Part shown: piece by piece, positions 1 to 8,438 of the stretch
Layout of the letters: each line of letters begins with the position of its first letter
Position numbering within the stretch: the first letter of the stretch is position 1
Origin: Bacteroidota bacterium
GTDB lineage: Bacteria > Bacteroidota > Bacteroidia > SXHM01
DNA: 64,000 bases
Assembly (NCBI GenBank): GCA_947479755.1
Contig: CANKAM010000001.1
Location: 124,001 to 188,000, forward strand
Direction of reading: 5' to 3'
The notes under the pieces: model-generated
Databases searched by the model: none
What the model was told of the DNA's origin: nothing
What the model saw: the letters and a program-made list of their open reading frames with translations, nothing else
Translations under genes and position numbers: made by a program

Positions 1-743
1 TTACCGTTGTTGCGGGGTTCATTGTCGGTAAATAATGCGCTGCCGTGGCAGTGGAAGCAATCGCCTTTTTCGGTGTTGAAAATGATGTAGCCGTTTATTT
101 CGCTGGGGCTTAATTGTATTTCGTGGCGGGTATATTGGTCAAAACGCGAGTTGGCTGATATGAGTGTGCGCAGAAACTGGGCAAGTGCATAACTGATATA
201 ATGGTGGCGGTCTTGCATGGAAACTTCTGTTATATCAATGCCGAATGCATTTTCAAACAGTTCGGGGTATTGGGGATGGTTTTTCAGGCGTTCAAGCAGG
301 GTGTCGTTGTTGGTGTTCAGAAATACATTTCCTTCTGCAAGGTCGGCAAGGGGAATGTGGTCGAGCTGATGTTCTCCTCCGAACCAGAGGTAATTGCTTT
401 TCCAGCCCAGGTTAATATGGGGCAATACATTATTTCCGGTAGGTCCTATTATAGGAACTGAAAACGACAGTTCCTGAAAGTGGCATGATGAGCAGGAGCG
501 TGCGTTCATGCTCAGGATGGGATCGTAATAGAGTTTGCGACCCAGTGCCACGCCTTCTACGCTGGTAGGATTATAAGCGGGGATTGGCATTGGGGGAAAG
601 CCCTGCGGAATAATAAGGTTGTAAGGGGTTATAGTAAAATCGTTAACGGGCGTTTTATCTTTTGTGCAACCTTCCGCAAGTAACAGCGCCATAGCTATAA
701 TGGAGCCTACTGTAATTATGTGTTTATTGAATAGAGAATACAT
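1..743 (-). CDS. MbnH-like di-heme cytochrome c peroxidase family lipoprotein (partial)
   Basis: The gene runs off the left edge; 247 codons are visible. ATG at 743 overlaps the end of the MbnP gene by 20 bp, so the two are translationally coupled. The N-terminus has a lipoprotein signal with lipobox LAEGC (Cys26). Two c-type haem sites are visible, CSSCH (84-88) and CFHCH (229-233), with the LGRKLYYDPILS block typical of MauG/bacterial cytochrome c peroxidases just before the first. MbnH enzymes are di-haem MauG relatives that oxidise a tryptophan of the partner MbnP to kynurenine to build a copper site. The family and the pairing are recognised; the reaction in this organism is inferred. 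A generic CCP/MauG protein is the alternative. Confidence 0.85.
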   Translation of the reverse strand, partial: MYSLFNKHIITVGSIIAMALLLAEGCTKDKTPVNDFTITPYNLIIPQGFPPMPIPAYNPTSVEGVALGRKLYYDPILSMNARSCSSCHFQELSFSVPIIGPTGNNVLPHINLGWKSNYLWFGGEHQLDHIPLADLAEGNVFLNTNNDTLLERLKNHPQYPELFENAFGIDITEVSMQDRHHYISYALAQFLRTLISANSRFDQYTRHEIQLSPSEINGYIIFNTEKGDCFHCHGSALFTDNEPRNNG

Positions 744-1440
744 CGGCTCCGTTTGCGGCTACTAATGCCATACCTGTTGCATTTCCCATGGTATAACTTA
801 AACTGTCGAGGTTAAGGGTAACCGGATTTCTGAACCATTCATTCAAATTCATTTTCAGGGTAAATGAATCGTTGTCTTCTTTCACCTCAAAAAGCTGGTC
901 GAGTTCAATGTTAACTGATGCAATATTGGTTCCCATGTGTATTGCAAATCCATCTTCACTACCTGTATTGTTTGTAAAATGTCCTTCAAATTTCATGAAG
1001 TGATATCCGCCACCCATTTGGTCGGGCCAGGCCATGTTGTTATTAACTGTTACGTTAGGTAAACCATTGGTAATGTTTTGCGCAGGACTTAATCCGACTA
1101 CAAATGAAACACGATTATAATTACCCATTGGTAATTCTGGAATATGAATAGTATTGGTTAAAGCATCGTTGGCATCTATGTAATAAATGCCTTCATCGGT
1201 ATAATCGCTGCCATCTGCGTTATAAAAAATAAAGTTGGAAAGGTAGTAACGCAACGTAGTAACCTCATAAGGATTTCCTGCTTCATTGGTATAACTAAAC
1301 ATGTTGTATTGCAGTGCCTGCACATCAACCTGATGGGATATATTAACATTAAACATTGCGGTGTTGCATACATCTCCTTTTTCATTCATACACGAAGAAA
1401 GGAATACTAAAACTGAAAGAAAGAAGAAAGGTGTTTTCAT
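724..1440 (-). CDS. MbnP family copper-binding lipoprotein
   Basis: A protein of about 238 residues with lipobox LSSC (Cys17). The MbnP signature is visible at residues 138-153 (WPDQMGGGYHFMKFEG). In characterised MbnP a tryptophan is converted to kynurenine by MbnH and then helps bind copper; W138 is the conspicuous Trp of this motif, but I cannot prove it is the modified one. An upstream in-frame ATG at 1497 exists, but it lies upstream of the predicted promoter -7 element (1454-1461), so ATG 1440, which opens directly into the signal peptide, is preferred. The gene follows norB by 91 bp, has its own FNR-type box and overlaps mbnH, suggesting copper handling in the NO-reduction context. Confidence 0.85.
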   Translation of the reverse strand: MKTPFFFLSVLVFLSSCMNEKGDVCNTAMFNVNISHQVDVQALQYNMFSYTNEAGNPYEVTTLRYYLSNFIFYNADGSDYTDEGIYYIDANDALTNTIHIPELPMGNYNRVSFVVGLSPAQNITNGLPNVTVNNNMAWPDQMGGGYHFMKFEGHFTNNTGSEDGFAIHMGTNIASVNIELDQLFEVKEDNDSFTLKMNLNEWFRNPVTLNLDSLSYTMGNATGMALVAANGADVFSIQ

Positions 1441-1453
1441 TGTTTTTTTTATG

Positions 1454-1501
1454 CAAAGTAATTCACTATACAGAGCACAAACAATGACGATGGTCATGTT
1501 A
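1454..1501 (-). promoter_or_regulatory. FNR-type box plus -7 element, mbnP promoter
   Basis: The box AACAATGA-CGATGG-TCATGTTA spans 1480-1501. On the minus strand TTACTTTG (1454-1461; 5 of 6 specified bases of TAnnTTTG) is centred 33 bp away, the same spacing as at seven other boxes here. The arms are less symmetric than at norC. Predicted transcription starts just before ATG 1440. Confidence 0.6.
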
Positions 1502-1531
1502 CTAATGTAATTAGCTACGGTTCTTTTTGAT

Positions 1532-2851
1532 TTATTTTATGGTAATCAATTTTCTCAGAGCTGGTAAAACCACCATCAGCATTCCTACAAGAATTCCTAT
1601 GCCTGCAAAAACAAATATGGCAAGAACAGGTGCTATCTTTTGCATAATTTCCTGAAAGGATAATTTGTTTTCTGCTGTGTAATATCCTTTTGCTATCCCT
1701 GCTACAACAAGGCTAATGAAGAATATGAGCAAACCTATATTAACTATCCAAAAACCCCAACGGATTAGTTTGCCTGATTTATCATTGAAATTTTGATCAG
1801 ACACCTGTTGAATAATCAGAAAGCAGGAACTAAGCAGTATCATTGTGTTGATGCCTATTGTGCTGCCCATAGCGTGGGCAACGGTAATATGAGTGCCATG
1901 TGTATAAATGTTTACAGCAGGTATTGAAATAAGCAAAGCCAGAATAAGGTTGATAAAAATCCACACATCTGCAGCTATCATAAAACGATAGGGAATGTTG
2001 CCGAAATTTATTTTTGCCTGTTGCATAGTGCTTTTGAAACTCCATATTATTTTAGCGAGTATGAGCAATTCGGTCATACTGATGAAATATGCAAAGTGCC
2101 GTATCCAGGGGGCTGAGGGAACAATGTAGATATGGTGTGCCCAGCCAAACATTAGGTTGGTAAGGCCAAGTAGATACATAAGAAATGACAAACGCGAAAG
2201 TGCTACTTTAGTATCGCCACTTAGTTTTTCCATTACAAAAATGGCTGTGCCGTAAACCAGCATATTCCATGAACCAACCAATGCGCCATATGATTTCCAC
2301 TGAACGGTTAATTCCCTAACCACATTATCGCGAAAATAAGGCAGCAGCCATAGATATGATTCTGAGAATGTGAAAAGGAAAAAGAAAATGCCCGTTGCCC
2401 ACATCCACAGGTAAACCGGCCAGGGCTCTTTCTTTTTTACCACCGTTTTAAAATAGTTGAAGCCAAACAGTATCCATCCAATTATGATTGGTATTGCCAG
2501 CAGGGGCGGAAACTCCCAGTATTCTCTGCCACCGAACTTCCCCATTATATAGCTTGCTATAATAAGCAGCCCGGTTATAATAAAAAGAGCAAAGTGTATC
2601 CGGGGCAATCGTTTTGAATATAAAGTAAGATTGCAGTGGTTAGGAAGGTAATAATAAATACCACCCACAGCAGCCGAAAATATCCATGCCACCACCAGCG
2701 ACACATGCAGCGGCCGGCTTTTAAAAAAAGGCAGCACCTCAAAAAATCCAGGGAAAATAAATTGCAAGCCGCTGATAGTCCCGAAAAAAATACCCAGCAA
2801 CAACGCCAGTAAACCAGTAATGATAAAAAGTATGCCTGTAGATTTATTCAT
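1532..2851 (-). CDS. norB: NorB-like nitric oxide reductase / haem-copper oxidase superfamily subunit I
   Basis: A 439-residue protein with about 12 membrane segments, the usual NorB length, starting 1 bp after norC. It would reduce NO to N2O with electrons from the NorC haem. Superfamily ligands seen are H49 (TM II), H239-H240 (metal-site pair) and H326 (TM X). E261 sits 21 residues after the HH pair, like Glu280 of Pseudomonas cNOR. Odd points: there is no His between H86 and H239, so the TM VI His/Glu of canonical cNOR are missing, and the second His of the TM X HxH motif is replaced by Met328. It may belong to a divergent NOR family rather than classic cNOR. NO reductase is favoured because of the NorC partner and FNR-type control. 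Confidence 0.75.
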   Translation of the reverse strand: MNKSTGILFIITGLLALLLGIFFGTISGLQFIFPGFFEVLPFFKSRPLHVSLVVAWIFSAAVGGIYYYLPNHCNLTLYSKRLPRIHFALFIITGLLIIASYIMGKFGGREYWEFPPLLAIPIIIGWILFGFNYFKTVVKKKEPWPVYLWMWATGIFFFLFTFSESYLWLLPYFRDNVVRELTVQWKSYGALVGSWNMLVYGTAIFVMEKLSGDTKVALSRLSFLMYLLGLTNLMFGWAHHIYIVPSAPWIRHFAYFISMTELLILAKIIWSFKSTMQQAKINFGNIPYRFMIAADVWIFINLILALLISIPAVNIYTHGTHITVAHAMGSTIGINTMILLSSCFLIIQQVSDQNFNDKSGKLIRWGFWIVNIGLLIFFISLVVAGIAKGYYTAENKLSFQEIMQKIAPVLAIFVFAGIGILVGMLMVVLPALRKLITIK

Positions 2852-2852
2852 T

Positions 2853-3275
2853 CTAATGTTTGATTAACTCCACCGTTCCGTCTGCATTAATACTAAAATC
2901 ACGCACAGGCGATATTCCTGTTTTGTCAACATAGGTAAGGTATGCAATAAGAGCGTTTATTTCTTCATCTGATAAATTAAAGTTGGGCATTTTTTGTGTT
3001 CCTGTTTTTAAAAAGGCACGGGCAAGCAGTTCTCCTTTCCCTTTTGTTGATATAACATTGGTAAGATCCGGCCCCATGTATCCGCCCAATCCATAAAGTT
3101 GATGACAGGCGGTGCAGTTGTATTTCTGGTAAAGTAGTTTACCTTGTTTGGCTTCTGCGGTAAGGTATGCTGTGCCTTTATCTTCATCAGTGGCATGGGT
3201 TAATACTATTGCTGTGTAGATGATAAAAGATGTAAATAAACTCCAGAATAATAAGCGCTTTTGTAACGGTTTCAT
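2853..3275 (-). CDS. norC: NorC-like membrane-anchored cytochrome c subunit
   Basis: A 140-residue protein with one N-terminal membrane anchor (about residues 8-27) and one haem c site, CTACH (54-58), inside the NorC-typical NCTACHQLYGLGGYMGPDLT stretch. M96 (KMPNF) is the likely sixth haem ligand. NorC receives electrons from periplasmic donors and passes them to NorB. It is the first gene of the norCB unit, with norB 1 bp downstream and a perfect FNR-type palindrome 70-91 bp upstream of the start. Confidence 0.85.
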   Translation of the reverse strand: MKPLQKRLLFWSLFTSFIIYTAIVLTHATDEDKGTAYLTAEAKQGKLLYQKYNCTACHQLYGLGGYMGPDLTNVISTKGKGELLARAFLKTGTQKMPNFNLSDEEINALIAYLTYVDKTGISPVRDFSINADGTVELIKH

Positions 3276-3344
3276 AGTACTGTGTTTGTTGTAAAACTAT
3301 TGTTTTTGCAACAAAAAGTAAATAACCGCTCAATATTTTTTTTG

Positions 3345-3366
3345 AACTATGAGCGTAATCATAGTT
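3345..3366 (-). promoter_or_regulatory. FNR-type palindrome upstream of norCB
   Basis: A perfect inverted repeat, AACTATGA-GCGTAA-TCATAGTT, 70-91 bp upstream of norC. The half-site TGA and six-base spacer match the geometry of FNR/CRP sites. The 33-bp -7 rule seen elsewhere fails here (GTTATTTA, 3 of 6); the nearest TTTG-ending candidate, ACTTTTTG at 3312-3319, is 40 bp from the centre. The rest of the 400-bp gap 3276-3676 holds no gene I can support; the plus-strand gene on its right begins at 3767 or 3677. Confidence 0.75.
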
Positions 3367-3766
3367 TAAGGGGTTGAGGTCGCTTTTCTTTGACACCCAG
3401 AAAAATATGTTGATGGTTATTTTAGGAATAACTAAAAAAGGTAACACAGTAAAGGCGAGTAGTTTTTTGTGGTAAAAAATGAGGCGGGAGGTTAAAGCAA
3501 ACCAAAACTCTGGGTAGGGTAGTGATTGCTTTCCCGCCTCAGCTCGCTAAAAGAAAACGATTTCAAACATTTTAGTTGTAGCCTAAACAGTTTCTAAAAA
3601 TAATGTATTTATCTTTTCTGTCATAGTTTTTTGCATTCAGATGATTTTTCTTTGTCCGCAAAAACAAACTTAAACCATGATTTGTAATATTTATTCGTTT
3701 ATTTCTGAAGCGGTGCAAAACCCCTTTGGCGATAATATTTCGTTTACAGATATAGACGACAACGGT

Positions 3767-5068
3767 ATGTATCTGGAAGAGGTGCTTACCTGCAAACAGG
3801 AAAATGATTTTCTTGAAATGCCCCGTCTTATTTATAAAAACGACCCACATTGGATACCGCATATAAGGCAGGACATTCAAAAAATATTTGAATCCACCCG
3901 CAACAAACTATTTAAAAAGGGTGAGGCGATACGCTGGATATTAAAAAACAGAGAAGGTGTTACAATAGGTCGCGTTGCTGCTTTTCATACCGGAAAGGTG
4001 GCACAACCGGGCAAATTACTTACCGGTGGTTTTGGTTTTTTTGAGTGTATTGATGATGATGAAGCTGCCCGCATATTGCTTGACCAATGCGCCCGTTGGA
4101 ATAAACAACACGGCATGCAGGCTATGGACGGACCTATTAACTTTGGCGAAAAAGACCAGTATTGGGGTTTGATGATTTCCAATTTTGATAATCCCGGAAC
4201 CTATGGAATGAACTATAACCCGGCCTACTACCGCAGGTTTTTTGACAACTACGGTTTTGGCACTTATTATGAGCAGTATGTAAATTACCGTCCGGTATAT
4301 TTGCCCGTGCAGGAGGTGTATGTGCGCAAGGCCGAGAGCCTGAAAGGGCAGGGCTACTCGGTGCGCTGCATTGACCCAACTAATACGGATAAGTTTGCCG
4401 AGGATTTCCGCACCATCTATAATGATGCCTGGCGGGTACACGATAATTTCAAGCCCATGGAAAAAGAGCAGGCGCAAAATATTATGCGCATGTTAAAGCC
4501 TATTATGGATCCGGATATTATTTATTTCGCTTACTATAATAATGAGCCGGTGGGCTTTTACATCAACTGCCCTGAGTTGAACACGCTGTTTAAATATGTT
4601 GACGGCAACCTAAACTGGTGGGGCAAGGTTAAGTTTATGTATCATAAACTAAAGGGCGATTGCCGCACCATGTTTGTTATTGTTTTTGGAGTGGTAAAGG
4701 CGCATCAGGGCAAAGGGGTTGAAGGTTTGATGATAAAATATTGTCAGGATCATTTGTATCCGCTTAACCGATACGACCATGTTATACTTACCTGGGTGGG
4801 CGATTTTAACGCCAAATCGCTGAAGATGATAGAAAACTTAGAGGGCAAACTGTGGCGCACCTACATTACCTGCCGCGTTATGCTGGATAAGAATATACCT
4901 TTTGAACGCTTTCCGATGATTGCCTATGAACCAATAAAAGAGCTAGCAAAAGAGCAATACTCCAAGCTGGAGCCTGCTTATAATAATAGGGAAACATATT
5001 TTAGGGTAAACAACACCATGGAAACAATCTGGCATTATCTGGCAATCCAATTTTCGAACTCTAAATAA
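3767..5068 (+). CDS. GNAT-fold acetyltransferase-like protein
   Basis: About 433 residues. The opening pattern (EV...K.ENDFLEMPRLIYKNDPHWIPH) and the later block FGVVKAHQGKGVEGLMIKYC resemble Bacteroidota GNAT-like proteins annotated as N-acetyltransferase; the latter looks like the acetyl-CoA loop. Substrate is unknown. The frame stays open to an ATG at 3677, but the extra 30 residues look non-coding in composition and ATG 3767 gives the family-like N-terminus. Odd: the last 16 residues (METIWHYLAIQFSNSK) nearly repeat the first residues of the protein encoded at 31005-32006, so the 3' end may be a recombined extension. Confidence 0.7.
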   Translation: MYLEEVLTCKQENDFLEMPRLIYKNDPHWIPHIRQDIQKIFESTRNKLFKKGEAIRWILKNREGVTIGRVAAFHTGKVAQPGKLLTGGFGFFECIDDDEAARILLDQCARWNKQHGMQAMDGPINFGEKDQYWGLMISNFDNPGTYGMNYNPAYYRRFFDNYGFGTYYEQYVNYRPVYLPVQEVYVRKAESLKGQGYSVRCIDPTNTDKFAEDFRTIYNDAWRVHDNFKPMEKEQAQNIMRMLKPIMDPDIIYFAYYNNEPVGFYINCPELNTLFKYVDGNLNWWGKVKFMYHKLKGDCRTMFVIVFGVVKAHQGKGVEGLMIKYCQDHLYPLNRYDHVILTWVGDFNAKSLKMIENLEGKLWRTYITCRVMLDKNIPFERFPMIAYEPIKELAKEQYSKLEPAYNNRETYFRVNNTMETIWHYLAIQFSNSK

Positions 5069-5123
5069 AGTATATATGCAGAAGCAAATAACGATAAACA
5101 AGAAGCAAATAACAATAAATCCA

Positions 5124-6770
5124 ATGAAAAACTTCCTGATCCTTACTGCTTGTTGCCTAGTGCTTACCACTTACTCTGTTAGCGCCCAAACCTACCAGCG
5201 CAACTATTCTACCCATACCGAATATGGAACTGTGCCCCAAACTACTGTTCCCTCGGCCAACAAGCCAAATTACCAGCCTACTTATGATTACAACAAACCA
5301 GAGAAATCAGAAAAGGAAATAACCACAGAAGCAGAAACTGCTGCATGGGGAGAAGTGATGAAGCAGATAAAATTTTATTATGAAAAAGAAGATTACAAGT
5401 CTGTGATTTCTACCTGTATTCAGTATGAAAAAAATCATGCAACTGCAATTAAATATTCTGATTTTGACATCTACTTTATTAGTTCCTGTATTAATTATAG
5501 CCCGGGTGATATAAGAGGTGCAACTTCTAAATTCAGAAATTTATATGGCAGACCTGATTTGAATGTGGCTGTAGCTAATATTTTACAACAACAGAGGCAA
5601 TATGCTGAAGCTTATAAATATTTTGAAGCTGCAAATAACAGCCCCGATTTAGATAATTATAAAAATCTTTTAGGATATTCCTTTACATGTTTAAAGGCGG
5701 GTGATTGGATAAAATCAGAAGCAATTTTTTCAAGGCTCATGGTTCAAACCCAAAACGATCCAGTCAATTATTATAACCGTGCTGTGCTTTTTTTAAACGA
5801 AAGCAACCCTGATGATACACTCTCAGCTTGGCCTAACCTCAATAAATTTATATTAGAATCAACTGACAAACGTGATGCCTACCTGCTTCGTGCTCATGTG
5901 TATTTATATCTGGGTGATTATGATAAAAGTATTAGCGATGTAAAAGAATACATGAAAACAAATGACTGTGCTAAGTGTCCAGCTCTGATTGCAAAAGCAG
6001 AACGTAAAGTATTAGAAAATAAAAAGAAAGAAGAAAACAAAATAGCCGCTCAAAAGAAGTATGATCTTGAACAGGCTGAAAAAACAAAGATTAAAGAGGC
6101 CGAAGAAAAGAGAAAACAAATTGAACAGGATGTGAAAAATAAAATAGCATATGACAACTCAATACTCTACAAGAAGGCTGAAGAAGAATATTATTCATTT
6201 ATTAAATTGAACAACATAGTAGAAACAATATATACCGGGAAGATTGAAAGCGGGAAATGTCCAACTTATGAAGCTGCAATGAGAAACAATGACTTAAAAT
6301 CAGTTTTTATTTTGATGAAATTGGGTAATGATATCAATAAACAATATCCCGAAGGGAAGGGTAATGCTTTTGCTGAAGCTTTGGGTTGGAGGCGATTTTT
6401 TATCGCAGAGTTTTTAATAAACTCAGGTTTTACTAACCGCTTTGATCCGGAAAAAAGGACACCATTACATATTGTTTGTGACCATGACCTTTGGGGTTCT
6501 AAACTTAAAGCATACTCCGCTGAACATTTAAAAATGGCAAGACTTATTATTGAAAAAGGTGCGGATGTTAATGCACAAGATTTTCTTGGTTCAACTCCTT
6601 TTTACTTTGCTGCAGGGAATAGCGATTTTGAATTAGCAAAACTGCTTATTGAAAAAGGAGCAGTTACTAATCTTCCGGGAGGATATTCTCATAAGACTCC
6701 ATTAGAGCAAGCTAAGTTAGCTAACGATAAAAAAAGGATAAAATTTTTAAAAAAGTATGAAGCCAAATAA
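5124..6770 (+). CDS. Secreted TPR / coiled-coil / ankyrin-repeat protein
   Basis: About 548 residues. ATG 5124 begins a clear signal peptide (MKNFLILTACCLVLTTYSVSAQ); an ATG at 5076 lies before two near-identical 21-bp units and is less likely. After the signal comes a TPR-like region (about 80-300), a charged coiled coil rich in K/E (about 310-370), then ankyrin repeats near the C-terminus (RTPLHIVCDHD, ADVNAQDFLGSTPFYFAA, LAKLLIEKGA). It is likely a periplasmic or surface protein-protein interaction module. It heads a run of exported proteins (WG repeats, hydrolase) on the same strand, 15 bp before the next gene. No enzymatic motif was seen. Confidence 0.75.
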   Translation: MKNFLILTACCLVLTTYSVSAQTYQRNYSTHTEYGTVPQTTVPSANKPNYQPTYDYNKPEKSEKEITTEAETAAWGEVMKQIKFYYEKEDYKSVISTCIQYEKNHATAIKYSDFDIYFISSCINYSPGDIRGATSKFRNLYGRPDLNVAVANILQQQRQYAEAYKYFEAANNSPDLDNYKNLLGYSFTCLKAGDWIKSEAIFSRLMVQTQNDPVNYYNRAVLFLNESNPDDTLSAWPNLNKFILESTDKRDAYLLRAHVYLYLGDYDKSISDVKEYMKTNDCAKCPALIAKAERKVLENKKKEENKIAAQKKYDLEQAEKTKIKEAEEKRKQIEQDVKNKIAYDNSILYKKAEEEYYSFIKLNNIVETIYTGKIESGKCPTYEAAMRNNDLKSVFILMKLGNDINKQYPEGKGNAFAEALGWRRFFIAEFLINSGFTNRFDPEKRTPLHIVCDHDLWGSKLKAYSAEHLKMARLIIEKGADVNAQDFLGSTPFYFAAGNSDFELAKLLIEKGAVTNLPGGYSHKTPLEQAKLANDKKRIKFLKKYEAK

Positions 6771-6785
6771 CCTTCCTCTGCCGGC

Positions 6786-7409
6786 ATGATTAAACAGATA
6801 GTTTTGTTATTAATTTCTTTCTTCAGCTCTGGCATAGCCTATGCCCAGTATATAACCGACACCATCAGACTGTTTCAGGACGAAAACAATGAATGGGTTT
6901 ATAAAAGTGCATCCGGGCAAAACAGATTAGCACGCTATCTAACCAGTCCTCTGTTATTTAGTGAAGAACTCTCAGCCTGTTCAGACATAGTTGAACTGAT
7001 TGACAATAAAAACCAACCCTATCTTACATTCCGCAAGGGGTATGTAAACAGAGATAAACAAATAGTTATTCCTTGTCAGTTCACCGATGCAAAAGATTTC
7101 AGAGAGGGACTGGCAGAAGTAGCCATTGACGGTAAATATGGTTTTATAGATAAAAAAGGGAATGCCATAACCCCCTTTATTTATGATGATACAAGAGACT
7201 TTTATAAGGGTCTGGCACCGGTAGGAAAAGGCGCTGATAAATTAACAGGTGCTAAAAACAAATACGGTGTTATAAATAAGGCAGGGAAAGAAGTGATACC
7301 TCTTATTTATGATTGGATAGGGTGGTATGATGATGGTAAGTTTAAAGTACAGGATACAAATGGCAAAATCTTTTTTATTGATAAAACAGGCAAGCAGGTT
7401 GGCGAATAA
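6786..7409 (+). CDS. WG-repeat protein (first of three)
   Basis: A 207-residue secreted protein (signal peptide MIKQIVLLLISFFSSGIAYAQ). WG/KWN_leptospira-type repeats follow, each about 35-45 residues with the pattern YGFIDKKGNAITPFIYDD..DF..GLAPV. Two to three repeats are clear. WG repeats are common in Bacteroidota exported proteins and have no settled function. It shares signal, repeat type and strand with the genes at 8439 and 9232, from which it is separated by the broken hydrolase, consistent with local gene duplication. Confidence 0.75.
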   Translation: MIKQIVLLLISFFSSGIAYAQYITDTIRLFQDENNEWVYKSASGQNRLARYLTSPLLFSEELSACSDIVELIDNKNQPYLTFRKGYVNRDKQIVIPCQFTDAKDFREGLAEVAIDGKYGFIDKKGNAITPFIYDDTRDFYKGLAPVGKGADKLTGAKNKYGVINKAGKEVIPLIYDWIGWYDDGKFKVQDTNGKIFFIDKTGKQVGE

Positions 7410-7433
7410 ATTTTAAGCAGTAAGTATAAAACA

Positions 7434-8396
7434 ATGAACAATTACCAAACCCATAAAAAAAACTACCTTACAATAGCTTTCTTTCTTTTTGCTAGTATAT
7501 GTCAGGCACAGTGGAAAGAAGAAACTTACCTTACTGACGATAGCGTACGCATCACCTATTATATAAAAGGAACAGGCGCACCCATGCTAATCATACCAGG
7601 CGGACCGGGATATGATGCCTCCTACCTTTTATCATTAGCCGATACATTGGCAAAAGAACTACCCTCATACCACTATAAAAGAGAACCACTGCAATTCACC
7701 TATATTATTCCTGATCTGCGCGGCACAGGTAAATCAAAAATAGCTGCCGGAGATATTGAGCGAAAAGTGAATTTTAAAAACGTGATAACAGACCTGTAGC
7801 AACTGCGAAATAAATTGGGATACCAACACTGGGCAGTAACCGGACATTCATTTGGCGGTTTGCTGGCACAATACTACTCCTGCCTTTTTCCCGAAGCTAT
7901 TGATCACATGGTGCTATTATCCACACCCGATCTTAACTGGAAATGGAGCTCAACTATTGATTTGCATAAAATTTTACGTCTCACATCGGTTGAGTTAGCC
8001 CTGTTAGACACGCTCCAGTCAAAAATGAAAAAAGGCGGAAACATAGATTCCCTGAAACTGGCTTATGACCGGGTAATGCTACCGGTATATATTTTTCAAC
8101 GCGCAGATACATTGAAAATAATGGAAATCTTAAAAGAGGTAACAATAAATATGGCGGTATTCAATAAAATGGTTGCTGAATTATATGGCAATTATAAATT
8201 CATTACCGTAAACCTACCCGCTATTAAAATGCCGGTAATGATCTTGCACGGGCGCATGGACCCCATGGGCGAAGGAGTTGCCTATGAGAACCAGAAATTA
8301 ATACCTCATGCCATCATCAGCTTTTCAAACAACGGACATTTTTTATGGGTAGAAAATTCTTATCAGGTCGGCAATGCTTTTAATGCGTTCTTTTGA
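7434..8396 (+). pseudogene. Alpha/beta hydrolase interrupted by one in-frame TAG
   Basis: One reading frame from 7434 to 8396 is open except for TAG at 7797-7799 (...NVITDL-stop-QLRNKLGYQHW). Both halves form a single secreted alpha/beta hydrolase of the proline-iminopeptidase type: signal peptide, oxyanion loop IPGGPGYD, DLRGTGKS, then after the stop the nucleophile elbow GHSFGG, acid region HGRMDPMG and NNGHFLWVE histidine. All catalytic elements survive, and the stop sits where relatives have Glu or Gln before LR, so one base change (CAG or GAG to TAG) explains it. It is either a recent pseudogene or a base-calling error; two separate proteins are unlikely because the second half lacks a signal peptide. 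Confidence 0.8.
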
Positions 8397-8438
8397 TGTT
8401 GAAAGTAATTCAGTAAAAATCTCCGAATAATAAATTAA

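Noticed and set aside
3608-3640. FNR half-site (GTCATAGTT) upstream of the GNAT-like gene
   Set aside because: Only one half-site; the opposite arm is absent at six-base spacing.
4016-4477. 153-codon minus-strand frame within the GNAT-like gene
   Set aside because: Antisense shadow of a conserved coding region; no motif or promoter.
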